Assembly: GCA_002479145.1 (NCBI GenBank)
Contig: DLLX01000020.1
Span: 1 to 19,671, forward strand
DNA: 19,671 nucleotides
Direction of reading: 5' to 3'
From: Prevotella sp. UBA7551
GTDB lineage: Bacteria > Bacteroidota > Bacteroidia > Bacteroidales > Bacteroidaceae
In this document: piece by piece, positions 8,063 through 16,475 of the stretch
Layout of the letters: each line of letters begins with the position of its first letter
How positions within the stretch are numbered: the first letter of the stretch is position 1
Position numbers and translations under genes: made by a program
The notes under the pieces: generated by a model
Told to the model about the DNA's origin: nothing
The model's input: only the letters and a program-made list of their open reading frames with translations
Databases searched by the model: none

Positions 8063-9163
8063 CTATTTTTCGTTAATTACCCCCGCTTTGACCGTAAACA
8101 GTCTATGGTCACAGTGGGTCGTGGACAGTATCTTGTCGAGATGGTCGCGGTTGGTATCCGTTATAAATATTTGTCCATAGGCATCTCCGGAGACCAACTT
8201 GATAATTTGTTCCACACGCTGAGCATCGAGCTTGTCGAAGATATCGTCCAGCAAGAGCAAGGGGACACGTCGGGCACCTACCGTTTTTAGAAAAGCAAAC
8301 TGCGCCAGACGCAAAGCGAGGAAAAAGGTCTTGTTCTGTCCCTGGCTACCTTCGCGGCGCAAGGGGTAGCCTTCTATCAGCATCTCGACATCGTCCCGAT
8401 GGACGCCATGAAGAGAATAGCCCACGGCACGGTCCTTGTTGCGCCCTTGGCGAATCACCGCCAAAAGAGGCCCACGCTGGCAATGGGACACATATTGCAA
8501 AGACACCTCTTCCTTGCCTTGAGCGATGAAATGGTAGGTTTGCTGAAAGATGGGAATGAGTCGCTCGACGAAGGATGCCCGGACTCGGAAAATGGTCTCT
8601 CCGAGTTCCCCCATCTGCTGTTCAAGCAGGTCCAGCAAGCTGCCGTCGGGTTCCTCTTCAGCCCGAAGCAAGGCGTTGCGCTGCTGCAGGGCTTTGCCAT
8701 ACCGCTGGAGTGCCTCAACATAGTCGCGGTCATATTGCGAGATGACTACGTCCAAAAACTTTCTTCTCACCTCGCTGGGGCCATCTATCAGTTGAGAGTC
8801 AGCAGGAGAGATAAATACCAATGGTATCAGTCCCAAATGCTCGGACAACTTACGGTATTCCTTTTTATCTCGCTTAAAGTGTTTTTTTTGCCCTCGCTTC
8901 ATCCCGCAATATACCTCAGTTTGATCGCCTTCATCGGTGAGGTAGCTACCTTGGACTACCATAAAATCTTGGTCATGCCGTATGAGCTGAGAGTCGATTG
9001 AATTAAATGCGCTCTTGCAAAAAGATAACATATAGACCGCGTCGAGGAAATTGGTCTTACCCACCCCATTGGATCCTATCAAACAATTCAGTTTGGGTGA
9101 CAGAGCTACATCTGCTGAGGCAATGTTCTTATAATTGAGGATGGATATACTATTCAAAATCAT
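8063..9163 (-). CDS. recF: DNA replication and repair protein RecF
   Basis: A 366-residue SMC-like ATPase, normal RecF length. The Walker A motif GSNGVGKT is at residues 30-37, the ABC signature region with SQGQ at about 272-278, and Walker B with LLLLDD at about 303-308. The N-terminus (ISILNYKNI) matches the usual RecF opening, where the second strand reads 'L.NYRNI'. RecF binds gapped DNA and, with RecO and RecR, helps load RecA on single-stranded gaps; recR lies 6 kb away on the same strand. It is followed closely by the DUF721 gene and is divergent from the TPR/ribH operon. Confidence 0.97.
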   Translation of the reverse strand: MILNSISILNYKNIASADVALSPKLNCLIGSNGVGKTNFLDAVYMLSFCKSAFNSIDSQLIRHDQDFMVVQGSYLTDEGDQTEVYCGMKRGQKKHFKRDKKEYRKLSEHLGLIPLVFISPADSQLIDGPSEVRRKFLDVVISQYDRDYVEALQRYGKALQQRNALLRAEEEPDGSLLDLLEQQMGELGETIFRVRASFVERLIPIFQQTYHFIAQGKEEVSLQYVSHCQRGPLLAVIRQGRNKDRAVGYSLHGVHRDDVEMLIEGYPLRREGSQGQNKTFFLALRLAQFAFLKTVGARRVPLLLLDDIFDKLDAQRVEQIIKLVSGDAYGQIFITDTNRDHLDKILSTTHCDHRLFTVKAGVINEK

Positions 9164-9188
9164 ATCAGTTCCCTTTGTTCAGCGTGTG

Positions 9189-9220
9189 CAAAGTTATGCG
9201 TTTTGAGTGGAAATACGAAA
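9189..9220 (-). promoter_or_regulatory. Promoter of recF-DUF721
   Basis: The minus strand reads TAACTTTG at 9196-9189 (exact TAnnTTTG) with TTTC at 9220-9217 in the -33 position, 20 bases apart. The transcript would start about 20 bases before the recF ATG. Confidence 0.55.
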
Positions 9221-9236
9221 AAAAACACTTTCTAAT

Positions 9237-9267
9237 TTTAGTATTCGGGATAAAAGCCGTAAATTTG
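9237..9267 (+). promoter_or_regulatory. Promoter of the TPR gene and ribH
   Basis: TAAATTTG at 9260-9267 matches TAnnTTTG, with TTTA at 9237-9240 as the -33 element and a 19-base spacer. It is divergent from the recF promoter with no overlap of the core boxes. Confidence 0.5.
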
Positions 9268-9325
9268 CAACGCCTTAATAGTAGGCAGCTTAAAACGCAA
9301 ATTAAATTTAGTAAAAGTATAAAAA

Positions 9326-10003
9326 ATGAAAGAAAAGAAAGAAAAGCAGGTGACTTATGACGAGTCGCTTAGCACTTCTGAGACTTTCTTCTTGAAAAAC
9401 AAGAAGGTCATCTTCGGCATTTTGGGAGCAGTTATCATCCTTATTGTTGGAGGCATTCTTTACCACAGCTATGTTTCACTGCCCCTTGAAGATGAGGCCA
9501 GCACGGAATTGGCCAAGAGCGAGCAGCTGATGATGCAGCAACAATACGACCAAGCCGTTAAAGGCTTCCAGCAAGTAGCTGCCAACTATGGAAGCACAAA
9601 AGCTGGCAACCTCGCCAATCTCTATACGGGTCTGTGCTATGCACATCTTCAAAAGCCAGACTGGAAAAAGGCCTTGGAGTATGTGGAGAAGTTTGACACG
9701 CGCGACGACAAGATTATCAGCCCGGAATCGCAAGTTGCTTTAGCCGACATCTATGTCAACAACAACCAGACAGACAAAGCCATCGAAACATTGAAGAATG
9801 CTGCGGATATGGCAGACCAACGCGCAGATGGCGGCGTCAATCTCTCGGTTGCCCCACTCGCCATGCTCAAAGCTGGACAGTTGTTGGAAAGTCAGCATAA
9901 AAAGGCTGACGCACTGGAGGTTTACAAGAGCATAAAGAAGAAGTATGTCGCCTCTCCGCTTTATCAAGAGATAGACAAATACATTGAAAGGGCCTCGCGC
10001 TAA
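9326..10003 (+). CDS. Membrane-anchored tetratricopeptide repeat protein
   Basis: A 225-residue protein with a charged cytoplasmic start (MKEKKEKQ), one transmembrane helix at about 28-46 (VIFGILGAVIILIVGGILY), then TPR-like helical pairs at about 62-95, 97-130, 135-165 and 180-215 (for example 'AKSEQLMMQQQYDQAVKGFQ' and 'ALADIYVNNNQTDKAIETL'). Topology places the repeats on the periplasmic side. This resembles the YfgM-like/TPR_21 type of ancillary membrane TPR proteins, which act as protein-protein scaffolds. Its TAA overlaps the ribH ATG by one base (TAATG), so the two genes are translationally coupled; the pairing is common in Bacteroidota, but the reason is not known to me. Confidence 0.85.
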   Translation: MKEKKEKQVTYDESLSTSETFFLKNKKVIFGILGAVIILIVGGILYHSYVSLPLEDEASTELAKSEQLMMQQQYDQAVKGFQQVAANYGSTKAGNLANLYTGLCYAHLQKPDWKKALEYVEKFDTRDDKIISPESQVALADIYVNNNQTDKAIETLKNAADMADQRADGGVNLSVAPLAMLKAGQLLESQHKKADALEVYKSIKKKYVASPLYQEIDKYIERASR

Positions 10004-10479
10004 TGGCAACAGAACTTCATCACCTCTCAGATTACAACGAGCAGACGGTGCCAGATGCGAGTAACATGTGTTTCGGCATCGTCGTAGCAGAATGGAATTC
10101 TGAAATTACCAATGCATTGCTCGCGGGCTGTGTGGCTACATTGGAGAAACATGGCGCACTGCCAGAGAATATACATGTCAAGAGTGTACCAGGCAGCTTT
10201 GAGCTGATTTATGGCGCACATCAAATGTCACGCAATGATGGTTATGATGCCATCATTATTCTTGGAAGCGTCATCCGTGGCGATACTCCTCACTTCGACT
10301 ATATTTGCGAGGGAGTAACCTATGGCATCGCCAGGCTGAATGCCACCAGTGACATTCCGGTGGTCTATGGCTTATTGACTACTAATGATTTGCAACAGGC
10401 TAAAGAAAGAAGTGGCGGCCGCTTAGGAAACAAGGGGGATGAGTGTGCCGTTGTAGCCATAAAAATGGCAAAATTCTAA
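10003..10479 (+). CDS. ribH: 6,7-dimethyl-8-ribityllumazine synthase
   Basis: Penultimate enzyme of riboflavin synthesis: it condenses 5-amino-6-ribitylaminouracil with 3,4-dihydroxy-2-butanone 4-phosphate. The protein is 158 residues, standard length. Key signatures are FGIVVAEWN (24-32), the VPGSFEL substrate loop (62-68), GSVIRGDTPHFDY (88-100) with the catalytic His97, and GNKGDECA (142-149). The start overlaps the TPR gene stop. No other rib gene and no FMN riboswitch is visible here, so the rest of the pathway is elsewhere. Confidence 0.97.
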   Translation: MATELHHLSDYNEQTVPDASNMCFGIVVAEWNSEITNALLAGCVATLEKHGALPENIHVKSVPGSFELIYGAHQMSRNDGYDAIIILGSVIRGDTPHFDYICEGVTYGIARLNATSDIPVVYGLLTTNDLQQAKERSGGRLGNKGDECAVVAIKMAKF

Positions 10480-10516
10480 AAGCCCTCATAGTGGTCTTTG
10501 GAATTTTGTTTTAGGA

Positions 10517-10601
10517 AGTGGACAAGCAAACTATTAAGTCAGTCGTATTCATCAGAAAAACTACCGAGTCTGATGTGATAAAGATAGTTTACTTGTCCAC
10601 T
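10517..10601. repeat. Nested inverted repeat (85 bp) between ribH and the helicase gene
   Basis: The outer arms are 18 bases each (10517-10534 and 10584-10601), complementary at 17 of 18 positions (AGTGGACAAG...CTTGTCCACT). Inside sits a second perfect 7-bp stem, CATCAGA (10550-10556) with TCTGATG (10569-10575) around a 12-base loop. The element has no coding capacity. It could be a small non-autonomous transposable element, a folded RNA, or a terminator of ribH, though no T-run follows the outer arm. Confidence 0.7.
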
Positions 10602-10709
10602 CTCTATTTTCTGACACTATAATTTTCCTACGGGTAATCGCATATTTTTCACCAAAGCCCGTATCTTTTAATCAGCACTGTGATTTTCCCTTATCTTTAC
10701 AGATAGACC

Positions 10710-12940
10710 ATGCTGCTGATGCAAGAAGTCAACAATATGGAACAAAACAACGAGTTACAAACCGCCTGGGAATTTGTAGAACACACGGGAAAAAGCATCT
10801 TCCTCACTGGAAAAGCAGGAACGGGAAAGACTACTTTTCTCAAGACCGTACAGCAGAAGAGTGGTAAAAGGCTTATCGTGGTAGCTCCAACAGGAATAGC
10901 CGCCATCAATGCTGGGGGTGTCACCATTCATTCCTTCTTTCAGCTTCCCTTCTCTCCATTCGTTCCTAATGCCCAAATCAAGAGGCGTTTTGACTTCAGC
11001 CTGGAGAAACGAAAAATTATCCGTACACTTGACTTACTCGTTATCGACGAAATCTCAATGGTGCGAGGGGACGTACTTGATGCCATAGACACCGTTTTGC
11101 GACGCTTCCGTGAACACGACAAGCCATTTGGCGGTATACAGCTGCTGCTTATAGGAGACTTACAACAACTCACACCCGTAGTAACCCCAGAGGATGATCG
11201 CATTTTGAGTCAATATTATGATGTGCCTTACTTCTTTGGTTCACACGCCTTACGCCAAATAAGCTATGTCACCATAGAGCTTTCCCATATCTATCGTCAA
11301 CAGGATGCCTCTTTCATCAACATTCTCAACGCCGTGCGTACCAATCAAGCGACAAAAGAAGACCTACAAAAACTCAACGAACGATACCATCCTAACTTCC
11401 AACCTCCAGCCGAATCGGACTACATTCGCCTGACCACACACAATCGTATGGCAGACCATTACAACCAGTCGCAACTTCATCTTCTGCACGGCACATCATT
11501 CAACTATCAGGCACAGATTGACGGTGAATTTCCTGTTGGCAACTTTCCTACGGACAAAGAACTGGTCTTGAAAGAAGGCGCGCAGGTAATGTTTGTCAAA
11601 AACGATGTGGACGGGAAATATTACAACGGGCGCATTGGACACGTCACTTATCTTGACGCCAACTCCATCCAAGTGCTCTGCACAGGAGATGCGCAGCCCA
11701 TAGATGTGGATCGCGAAACCTGGGAGAACACCCGCTACTCCATCAACAACGAGTCACGAGAGATAGAGACAGAAATACTCGGCACCTTTTCACAGTATCC
11801 CTTGCGGCTCGCTTGGGCTATAACAATACACAAGAGCCAGGGGTTAACCTTTGAACATGCTATCATTGACGCTGAAAAGTCGTTTGCTCCAGGGCAAGTG
11901 TATGTTGCATTAAGTCGTTGTAAAACCCTTCAGGGACTGACATTGGCGACCCCAATTACTCAACATGCCATCACCAACGATGCCCGTGTGACATCCTATA
12001 TCGCCACCCAAGAGAAGAATACAGAGGAGAACATCAAGGCATTACCTACGCTTCGTCAAGAATATGAGCGGCAACTACTCATTGAATTGTTCTCGTTTCG
12101 ACAGATTTCACAACTCAAGGAGCATTTACACCACATCATAGGAGAGCATTTCTATGCACAAGAAACACTGCGTCAGATATATGAGAAGATCAGTATGCCA
12201 TTGAAAAATATGGTGGCAGTTGCAGAAAAGTGGTCACGAATAATTCTCTCCATGCCTTACGAACAACTCCATTCCCCTGCTTTCTTAGAACGGGTACAAC
12301 GTAGTGCAGACTATTTCAAAAGAAACTGTCGGACATTTTCGACGTGGCCATCTTACAAACACGTCGCATCAAAACGGGAAGCAAGGTTGCCCTCCTGCGA
12401 CTCAATACTGCAACGAGTGAGTTAGCAGAGTCTGTGGAAGCCAAAGAACGGCTGCTTGCCCATGTTGCCGCGCATGGGTTTACAGTTGGAGATTATCTCC
12501 ACGCCAAGCAAATAGCCCTGCTTGACGTCATTCAGCAATCAGCTTCCCCCACCCATGCTAAAACAAAACGAACGGCCAAAAAGGCAAAAGAGCAAAAGAA
12601 AGTGCCCACCAGAGAGATTACTTACGACTTCTTCTCCAAAGGGTTGAGCATCACAGACATCGCTAAGTTGCGCAACCTTGCCCCTTCCACCATCTTCAAT
12701 CATCTTCTCTATTACATTGAGGAAGGGAAGCTCAAGGCCAGCGATCTTGTCAGCAAAGAAAAACGCGACATCATTGAGCATGCCATCGCTCAAGTGGGAA
12801 CGACTGGCGGTCTGACTCCCATCAAGAACCTGTGTGACGAATCAATTACCTTTGACGACATTCGCGCAGTGATGAAAGAATATATGCGCAACGAAAACAA
12901 AGCAACCAACAATCTGCATTCTGGAAATGCAAGCAGCTAA
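10710..12940 (+). pseudogene. PIF1-like superfamily 1 DNA helicase with HTH_40 C-terminus, frameshifted near 12316
   Basis: Two overlapping frames rebuild one protein of about 740 residues. Part one (10710-12425) has Walker A GKAGTGKT (34-41), motif II VIDEISMV (111-118), motif III GDLQQLTP (149-156) and the C-terminal helicase motif WAITIHKSQG (about 369-378) with VYVALSRC. Part two (readable from 12305, stop 12940) continues KKLSDIFDVAILQTRR and carries an HTH_40-like domain, as found at the end of some RecQ-type helicases (REITYDFFSKGLSITDIAKL). Frame one's last 36 or so residues after ADYF are arginine/serine-rich and unlike the rest. One missing base around 12315-12322 (TTC with AAAA) would restore TTC CAA AAG or TTC AAA AAG. 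The helicase core is intact and may still be made without the tail. The start could be ATG 10710, 10719 or 10737; 10737 is favoured if transcription begins near 10705. Confidence 0.8.
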
Positions 12941-13470
12941 AGAAGATACTGCATCCACAATGCGTCCTGATATTTTCCGCCCACATAAAGCCATTCCTTG
13001 AGGCGGGCAGTGGCAGAGAAACCCATCCTCGTGAACAAAGCAATGGACTTAACGTTCTCCACGCCCACACAAACATATACTTGATGGAGGTGCAGCGTGT
13101 GACGAGCCGCATGAATCAGACGCTTGACTATGGCTGTGCCATACCCCATACGGCGGAACTCGGAAAGAACGACTAACCCTATCTCCGCACGTTGATGACG
13201 CGGATCAAAATTAACCAAGTCTGCAACGCCAATCACTTTCCCCGCATCATTCTCCACTATAAGCCGCACCTGCCCATCGGCATAAATGTCGTTCCGTGCC
13301 GACAGGATGTAGTTACGGAGCAAATGACGACTGTATGGCACATTGGTCAAGCCACAATCCCAAAGTGTCCTGTCGTTTTCTACACGATAGAGAAAGTCCA
13401 AATCTTCAGGTTCCAAGGCACGAAGACACACCTCAGGAAGATGGTCATGCTGGGAATCAGATGATTTCAT
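12937..13470 (-). CDS. GNAT family N-acetyltransferase
   Basis: A 177-residue acetyl-CoA-dependent transferase of the RimJ/RimL/SpeG-like type. The opening VCLRALEPEDLDFLYRVEND is typical; motif A covers 95-121 with the acetyl-CoA pyrophosphate loop RRMGYG (106-111); motif B is NVKSIALFTRMGF (139-151). The acceptor could be a polyamine, ribosomal protein N-terminus or amino-sugar; the sequence does not decide. The start overlaps the last 14 bases of the glycosyltransferase gene, so it is translationally coupled within the recR group. Its stop codon (minus TAG at 12939-12937) overlaps the stop of the convergent helicase gene. Confidence 0.92.
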   Translation of the reverse strand: MKSSDSQHDHLPEVCLRALEPEDLDFLYRVENDRTLWDCGLTNVPYSRHLLRNYILSARNDIYADGQVRLIVENDAGKVIGVADLVNFDPRHQRAEIGLVVLSEFRRMGYGTAIVKRLIHAARHTLHLHQVYVCVGVENVKSIALFTRMGFSATARLKEWLYVGGKYQDALWMQYLL

Positions 13471-14656
13471 TGCCCGTAATAATCATTTTGTTTGACGGAT
13501 TGTATGTCCCAATAAGGACATTCTCACGTGGATCGTGTCCAAAAATATCAAAGATCTGGTCAAAACTGTAGGCAGTAATATCATAGACAACGACGATTGG
13601 CGTATCTGAAGGAATGCAAGGCACGAGGGTCAGGTGGCCATCAGGGACAGAATACTGGTCAGCTACATAAAACTCACCCGCCAAGGCCTTCTTCTCAGCA
13701 ATATGGCGGCAAGCATCTACCGATTCTTTTTTGCCCACAAATATATAGGTTGGGAAAACCTGACGAGTTCTGGTAAGCAGCCCCATTTCCTTGACCGCTC
13801 GCCACCACAACACCTGCATGAGTGTCAAGGCAGCTTTTCCTATGACCGCCGCCTTAATTGGCAGGCTAAGGAAAAGACTTAAATGGCCATAGTGCTTACG
13901 GAAAAAAATGAGCATGGCCTCGTAGAAAACGTGTACATACCGATAGGAAGCACGTTGCGTACTCTCGCCTTTGTAATGCAAAATCCGGCAAGGGAGATAC
14001 CAGTTCTCATAACCTCCTTTGAGAATACGATAGCTGAGGTCGATGTCCTCGCCATACATGAAAAAGTCTTCGTCAAGCAGTCCCACCTCATCGAGTGCCT
14101 TCCTGCGTACAAAACAGTATGCACCACTGATAACTTCTATCTTATTGGGCTCTCCCCAAGGAAGATAGCTCATGTAGTATTTGCCCAACCGACGGTTGTT
14201 CGGGAAGCGTTCGCACAGTCCTACAATTTTGTAGAACGACGTCAACGGCGAAGGCAGTCCGCGTCGCGACTCCTTGGCATCGCTACCATCTGCTCGAAGC
14301 ATCCTCACTCCTATCGCCCCGGCCTTCGGGTGAGCATTCATAAAGGATATGGACTGACGGATAGCGTCTTCACCTACGATTGTATCTGGGTTCAATAACA
14401 GTACATATTCCGAATGGCTCGAACGTATGGCAAGGTTATTAGCGCACGCAAAGCCGAGGTTATGGCGACTGGCGATAAACTTTACCTCTGGAAAGCGGGG
14501 GGTAAGATACCCTATGGAATCGTCCTTGGAGTCATTATCCACCACATAGACTTCCGCATCAATACCCTCGAGGGCACGGCGCAAGCTGATAAGGCACTGT
14601 TCGAGATAGTACTTGACATTATAACTGACGATTACAACAGTGAGCTGACGAGCCAT
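13457..14656 (-). CDS. Family 2 glycosyltransferase, membrane-associated
   Basis: A 399-residue GT-A enzyme that would transfer a nucleotide-activated sugar in glycan synthesis. Visible signatures are VVIVSYN (7-13), VVDNDSKDDS (38-47), NLGFACANN (66-74), LLLNPDT (86-92, the metal-binding Asp in NPD), SGAYCFVRR (177-185), and EDFFMYGEDIDLSYR (196-210), which resembles the catalytic region of rhamnosyltransferase-type GT2 proteins (WbbL-like). A hydrophobic segment lies at about 258-285, and about 100 C-terminal residues (300-399) form a soluble tail with no motif I recognise. It lies 18 bases after the membrane protein gene, with GNAT overlapping its end. Exact sugar and acceptor are unknown. 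Confidence 0.9.
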   Translation of the reverse strand: MARQLTVVIVSYNVKYYLEQCLISLRRALEGIDAEVYVVDNDSKDDSIGYLTPRFPEVKFIASRHNLGFACANNLAIRSSHSEYVLLLNPDTIVGEDAIRQSISFMNAHPKAGAIGVRMLRADGSDAKESRRGLPSPLTSFYKIVGLCERFPNNRRLGKYYMSYLPWGEPNKIEVISGAYCFVRRKALDEVGLLDEDFFMYGEDIDLSYRILKGGYENWYLPCRILHYKGESTQRASYRYVHVFYEAMLIFFRKHYGHLSLFLSLPIKAAVIGKAALTLMQVLWWRAVKEMGLLTRTRQVFPTYIFVGKKESVDACRHIAEKKALAGEFYVADQYSVPDGHLTLVPCIPSDTPIVVVYDITAYSFDQIFDIFGHDPRENVLIGTYNPSNKMIITGNEII

Positions 14657-14674
14657 CTTTCTTTCCTATGGTTC

Positions 14675-15136
14675 TTATATATTTTGTTTTTCCTCCTTTG
14701 ATGAAACGGTTATGCCATGGCAATCGTGCTCGCAACGTCGCTTCGTGGGAAAGACAAAAGTGAGTGTGAGGAGGTAAATCACCGCCATATAGAAAAATCC
14801 CACCACTGAGCCAAAAAGATAATAGAGCAGAGAATCAGCAATCATCGGCACACAGAGCATCAACATCCGCACACTTCCCCAAAGCAACAGTGCACCATCG
14901 CGTCCCTCGATTAAGTTCTGTTTCACCCGTCGGATACGGAAGAGATAGAGAGCAGCCGGGATGGTAACAAAGAGCAAAATCGTCATAACCGTCTGTGTCA
15001 CAAACAATGCTAAGCCGTCAGTGGAGCACAACAGACCCTCTAAGACCAGTCCAGTCTCAAACAAAAGGACCAGCACCAGCAGAATTGCCAAGGATAGCAG
15101 ACACTCCGCCAAAAGTATCTTTCTTGTTTTTTCCAT
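14675..15136 (-). CDS. Hypothetical four-helix inner-membrane protein
   Basis: A 153-residue protein with four predicted transmembrane segments at about 8-28, 44-66, 82-106 and 109-130, short polar loops (FRIRRVKQNLIEGRDG between helices 2 and 3) and a charged C-terminal tail. I recognise no family. It sits between recR (49 bases upstream) and the glycosyltransferase (18 bases downstream), so it is probably co-transcribed with both and could work with the glycosyltransferase at the membrane; that is inference from position only. Confidence 0.8.
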   Translation of the reverse strand: MEKTRKILLAECLLSLAILLVLVLLFETGLVLEGLLCSTDGLALFVTQTVMTILLFVTIPAALYLFRIRRVKQNLIEGRDGALLLWGSVRMLMLCVPMIADSLLYYLFGSVVGFFYMAVIYLLTLTFVFPTKRRCEHDCHGITVSSKEEKQNI

Positions 15137-15185
15137 TTTTTACTTTTATATAAGTGACAAGAACCTGCCAAAACGTAGACAATGT

Positions 15186-15806
15186 CTACCGTGTTCCTTC
15201 CTCAAAAGGTGTACGGCACAGAATACTGCGTCCCAATGTGACCTCATCCGTATATTCCAATTCGTCACCTATGGAGATGCCGCGGGCTATTATACTCGTC
15301 CGAACACCTGTTGGTTGCAATCGCCGAGAAATATAGTAGTTGGTAGTATCGCCCTCCATTGTACTTGCGAGCGCAAAAATTACTTCCTCAATGCCACCCG
15401 CCTCAACACGGCGAACAAGAGAGTCGATTTCCAAATCGCCTGGTCCTATACCATCCATGGGCGATATAACCCCACCCAAGACATGGTAGAGTCCATTGTA
15501 CTGCTGTGTGTTCTCGATGGCCATCACATCTTGCACATTCTCTACAACACATACCATCGAGCTGTCGCGACGAGAGTCGGAGCAAATAGAACACACCTCT
15601 GTGTCGGAGATATTATGGCACACTTTACAATAATGCACCTCATGACGTAACCTATGAATGGCCTCGCTCAACGAGTCTGCACGCTCCACAGGTTGACGGA
15701 GCAGATAGAGCGACAGACGCAAAGCTGTCTTGCGGCCTATTCCCGGCAGCGCGGCAAACTCATCAACAGCCTTTTGAAGTAACAGAGATGGATATTGCTG
15801 ATTCAT
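15186..15806 (-). CDS. recR: Recombination mediator protein RecR
   Basis: A 206-residue protein, standard length. An N-terminal helix-hairpin-helix (FAALPGIGRKTALRL, 17-31) is followed by a four-cysteine zinc finger at Cys60, 63, 72 and 75, then a Toprim domain starting at VCVVEN (85-90) with PMDGIGPGDL (115-124) and a C-terminal part around ISRRLQPTGVRTSIIARGIS. It works with RecO and RecF to load RecA at single-strand gaps. First gene of the tight minus-strand group; the outer-membrane protein gene ends 62 bases upstream and could be on the same transcript. Confidence 0.97.
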   Translation of the reverse strand: MNQQYPSLLLQKAVDEFAALPGIGRKTALRLSLYLLRQPVERADSLSEAIHRLRHEVHYCKVCHNISDTEVCSICSDSRRDSSMVCVVENVQDVMAIENTQQYNGLYHVLGGVISPMDGIGPGDLEIDSLVRRVEAGGIEEVIFALASTMEGDTTNYYISRRLQPTGVRTSIIARGISIGDELEYTDEVTLGRSILCRTPFEEGTR

Positions 15807-15868
15807 TACTCCATAAACCTAAGGAGGCTCAAGTCTTTCACTTCGTCCTACCTTGACCCTATTTACAC

Positions 15869-16360
15869 TCAGTCGTCAAACAAATAGATACCAATGCCGA
15901 CTTTTATGCCGACGGAACTATAGTCGCTGTTGTTGAACGAATGGTCATAGTAGACAGCAGGTTCTATGGTCACACTGCGGTTAACATAAAAAGCATACCC
16001 CACTTCTGCCCCTGGCATCAAGTCATCGTAACTGTGGTCAGCGTGCAAGTACTTCAAATTAGCACCCAGATAAAGCCCATTCTGAACAATATAATAGCGT
16101 CCGCCGACTCCAGCAGTGAATGAGCTGGGCACACCCTCTGCTCCGTTGTGCTTCAAAGACGCTTGCGCCAGCACCATCCAGTTATCCTCCAGCAAATAGC
16201 CTGCCTTGGCCTCAACGCCTAAGCTGAATCCGTTTTTGCCGGTATAATTGAGGTCAACCCCCGTCAGGGAAGCGCCCAAATAGCCCTTGCCTTTCTGAAA
16301 CTGGGCCTGAGTTGTCATGGCAATAGCGAGCATCAGCAGCAAGGTGGTGATTTTCTTCAT
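15869..16360 (-). CDS. Small outer-membrane beta-barrel protein
   Basis: A 163-residue protein with a clear signal peptide (KKITTLLLMLAIAMTTQAQ, 2-20) and a mature part of about eight amphipathic strands such as GYLGASLTGVDLNYTG, FSLGVEAKAGYLLEDNW, GLYLGANLKYLHAD and VGIKVGIGIYLFDD. This matches the OmpW/porin-like 'outer membrane beta-barrel protein' group of Bacteroidota; the role is not known. It has a strong promoter of its own and lies divergent from the glycosyl hydrolase gene. Confidence 0.88.
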   Translation of the reverse strand: MKKITTLLLMLAIAMTTQAQFQKGKGYLGASLTGVDLNYTGKNGFSLGVEAKAGYLLEDNWMVLAQASLKHNGAEGVPSSFTAGVGGRYYIVQNGLYLGANLKYLHADHSYDDLMPGAEVGYAFYVNRSVTIEPAVYYDHSFNNSDYSSVGIKVGIGIYLFDD

Positions 16361-16410
16361 ATTATTTTAGTCTATTAAAGTTTACTATTTGCTTTTACAT
16401 TTCTGCTCGA

Positions 16411-16442
16411 CAAAGGTAAGGCGATAATTTCAAATAACCAAA
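16411..16442 (-). promoter_or_regulatory. Promoter of the outer-membrane beta-barrel gene
   Basis: The minus strand carries TACCTTTG at 16418-16411 and TTTG at 16442-16439 with a 20-base spacer, an exact fit to the Bacteroidota consensus. The implied leader is about 45 bases. The -33 half overlaps the promoter region of the divergent gene. Confidence 0.75.
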
Positions 16443-16459
16443 AAGAATCATTAACTTTG
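16428..16459 (+). promoter_or_regulatory. Promoter of the GHL10 glycosyl hydrolase gene
   Basis: TAACTTTG at 16452-16459 (exact TAnnTTTG) with TTTC at 16428-16431 as a 3/4 match to -33, spacer 20 bases. The leader would be only about 10 bases before the ATG at 16476. Confidence 0.55.
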
Positions 16460-16475
16460 TGCCAAAATTAGATCA

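Noticed and set aside
12312..12326. Programmed -1 frameshift in the helicase gene
   Set aside because: No heptamer of the X XXY YYZ type lies in phase at the site and I see no obvious downstream stem; mutation or sequencing error is simpler.
12344..12940. Independent gene for the HTH_40 protein starting at GTG 12344
   Set aside because: The frame is readable from 12305 and continues the helicase alignment upstream of the GTG; a broken single gene explains it better.
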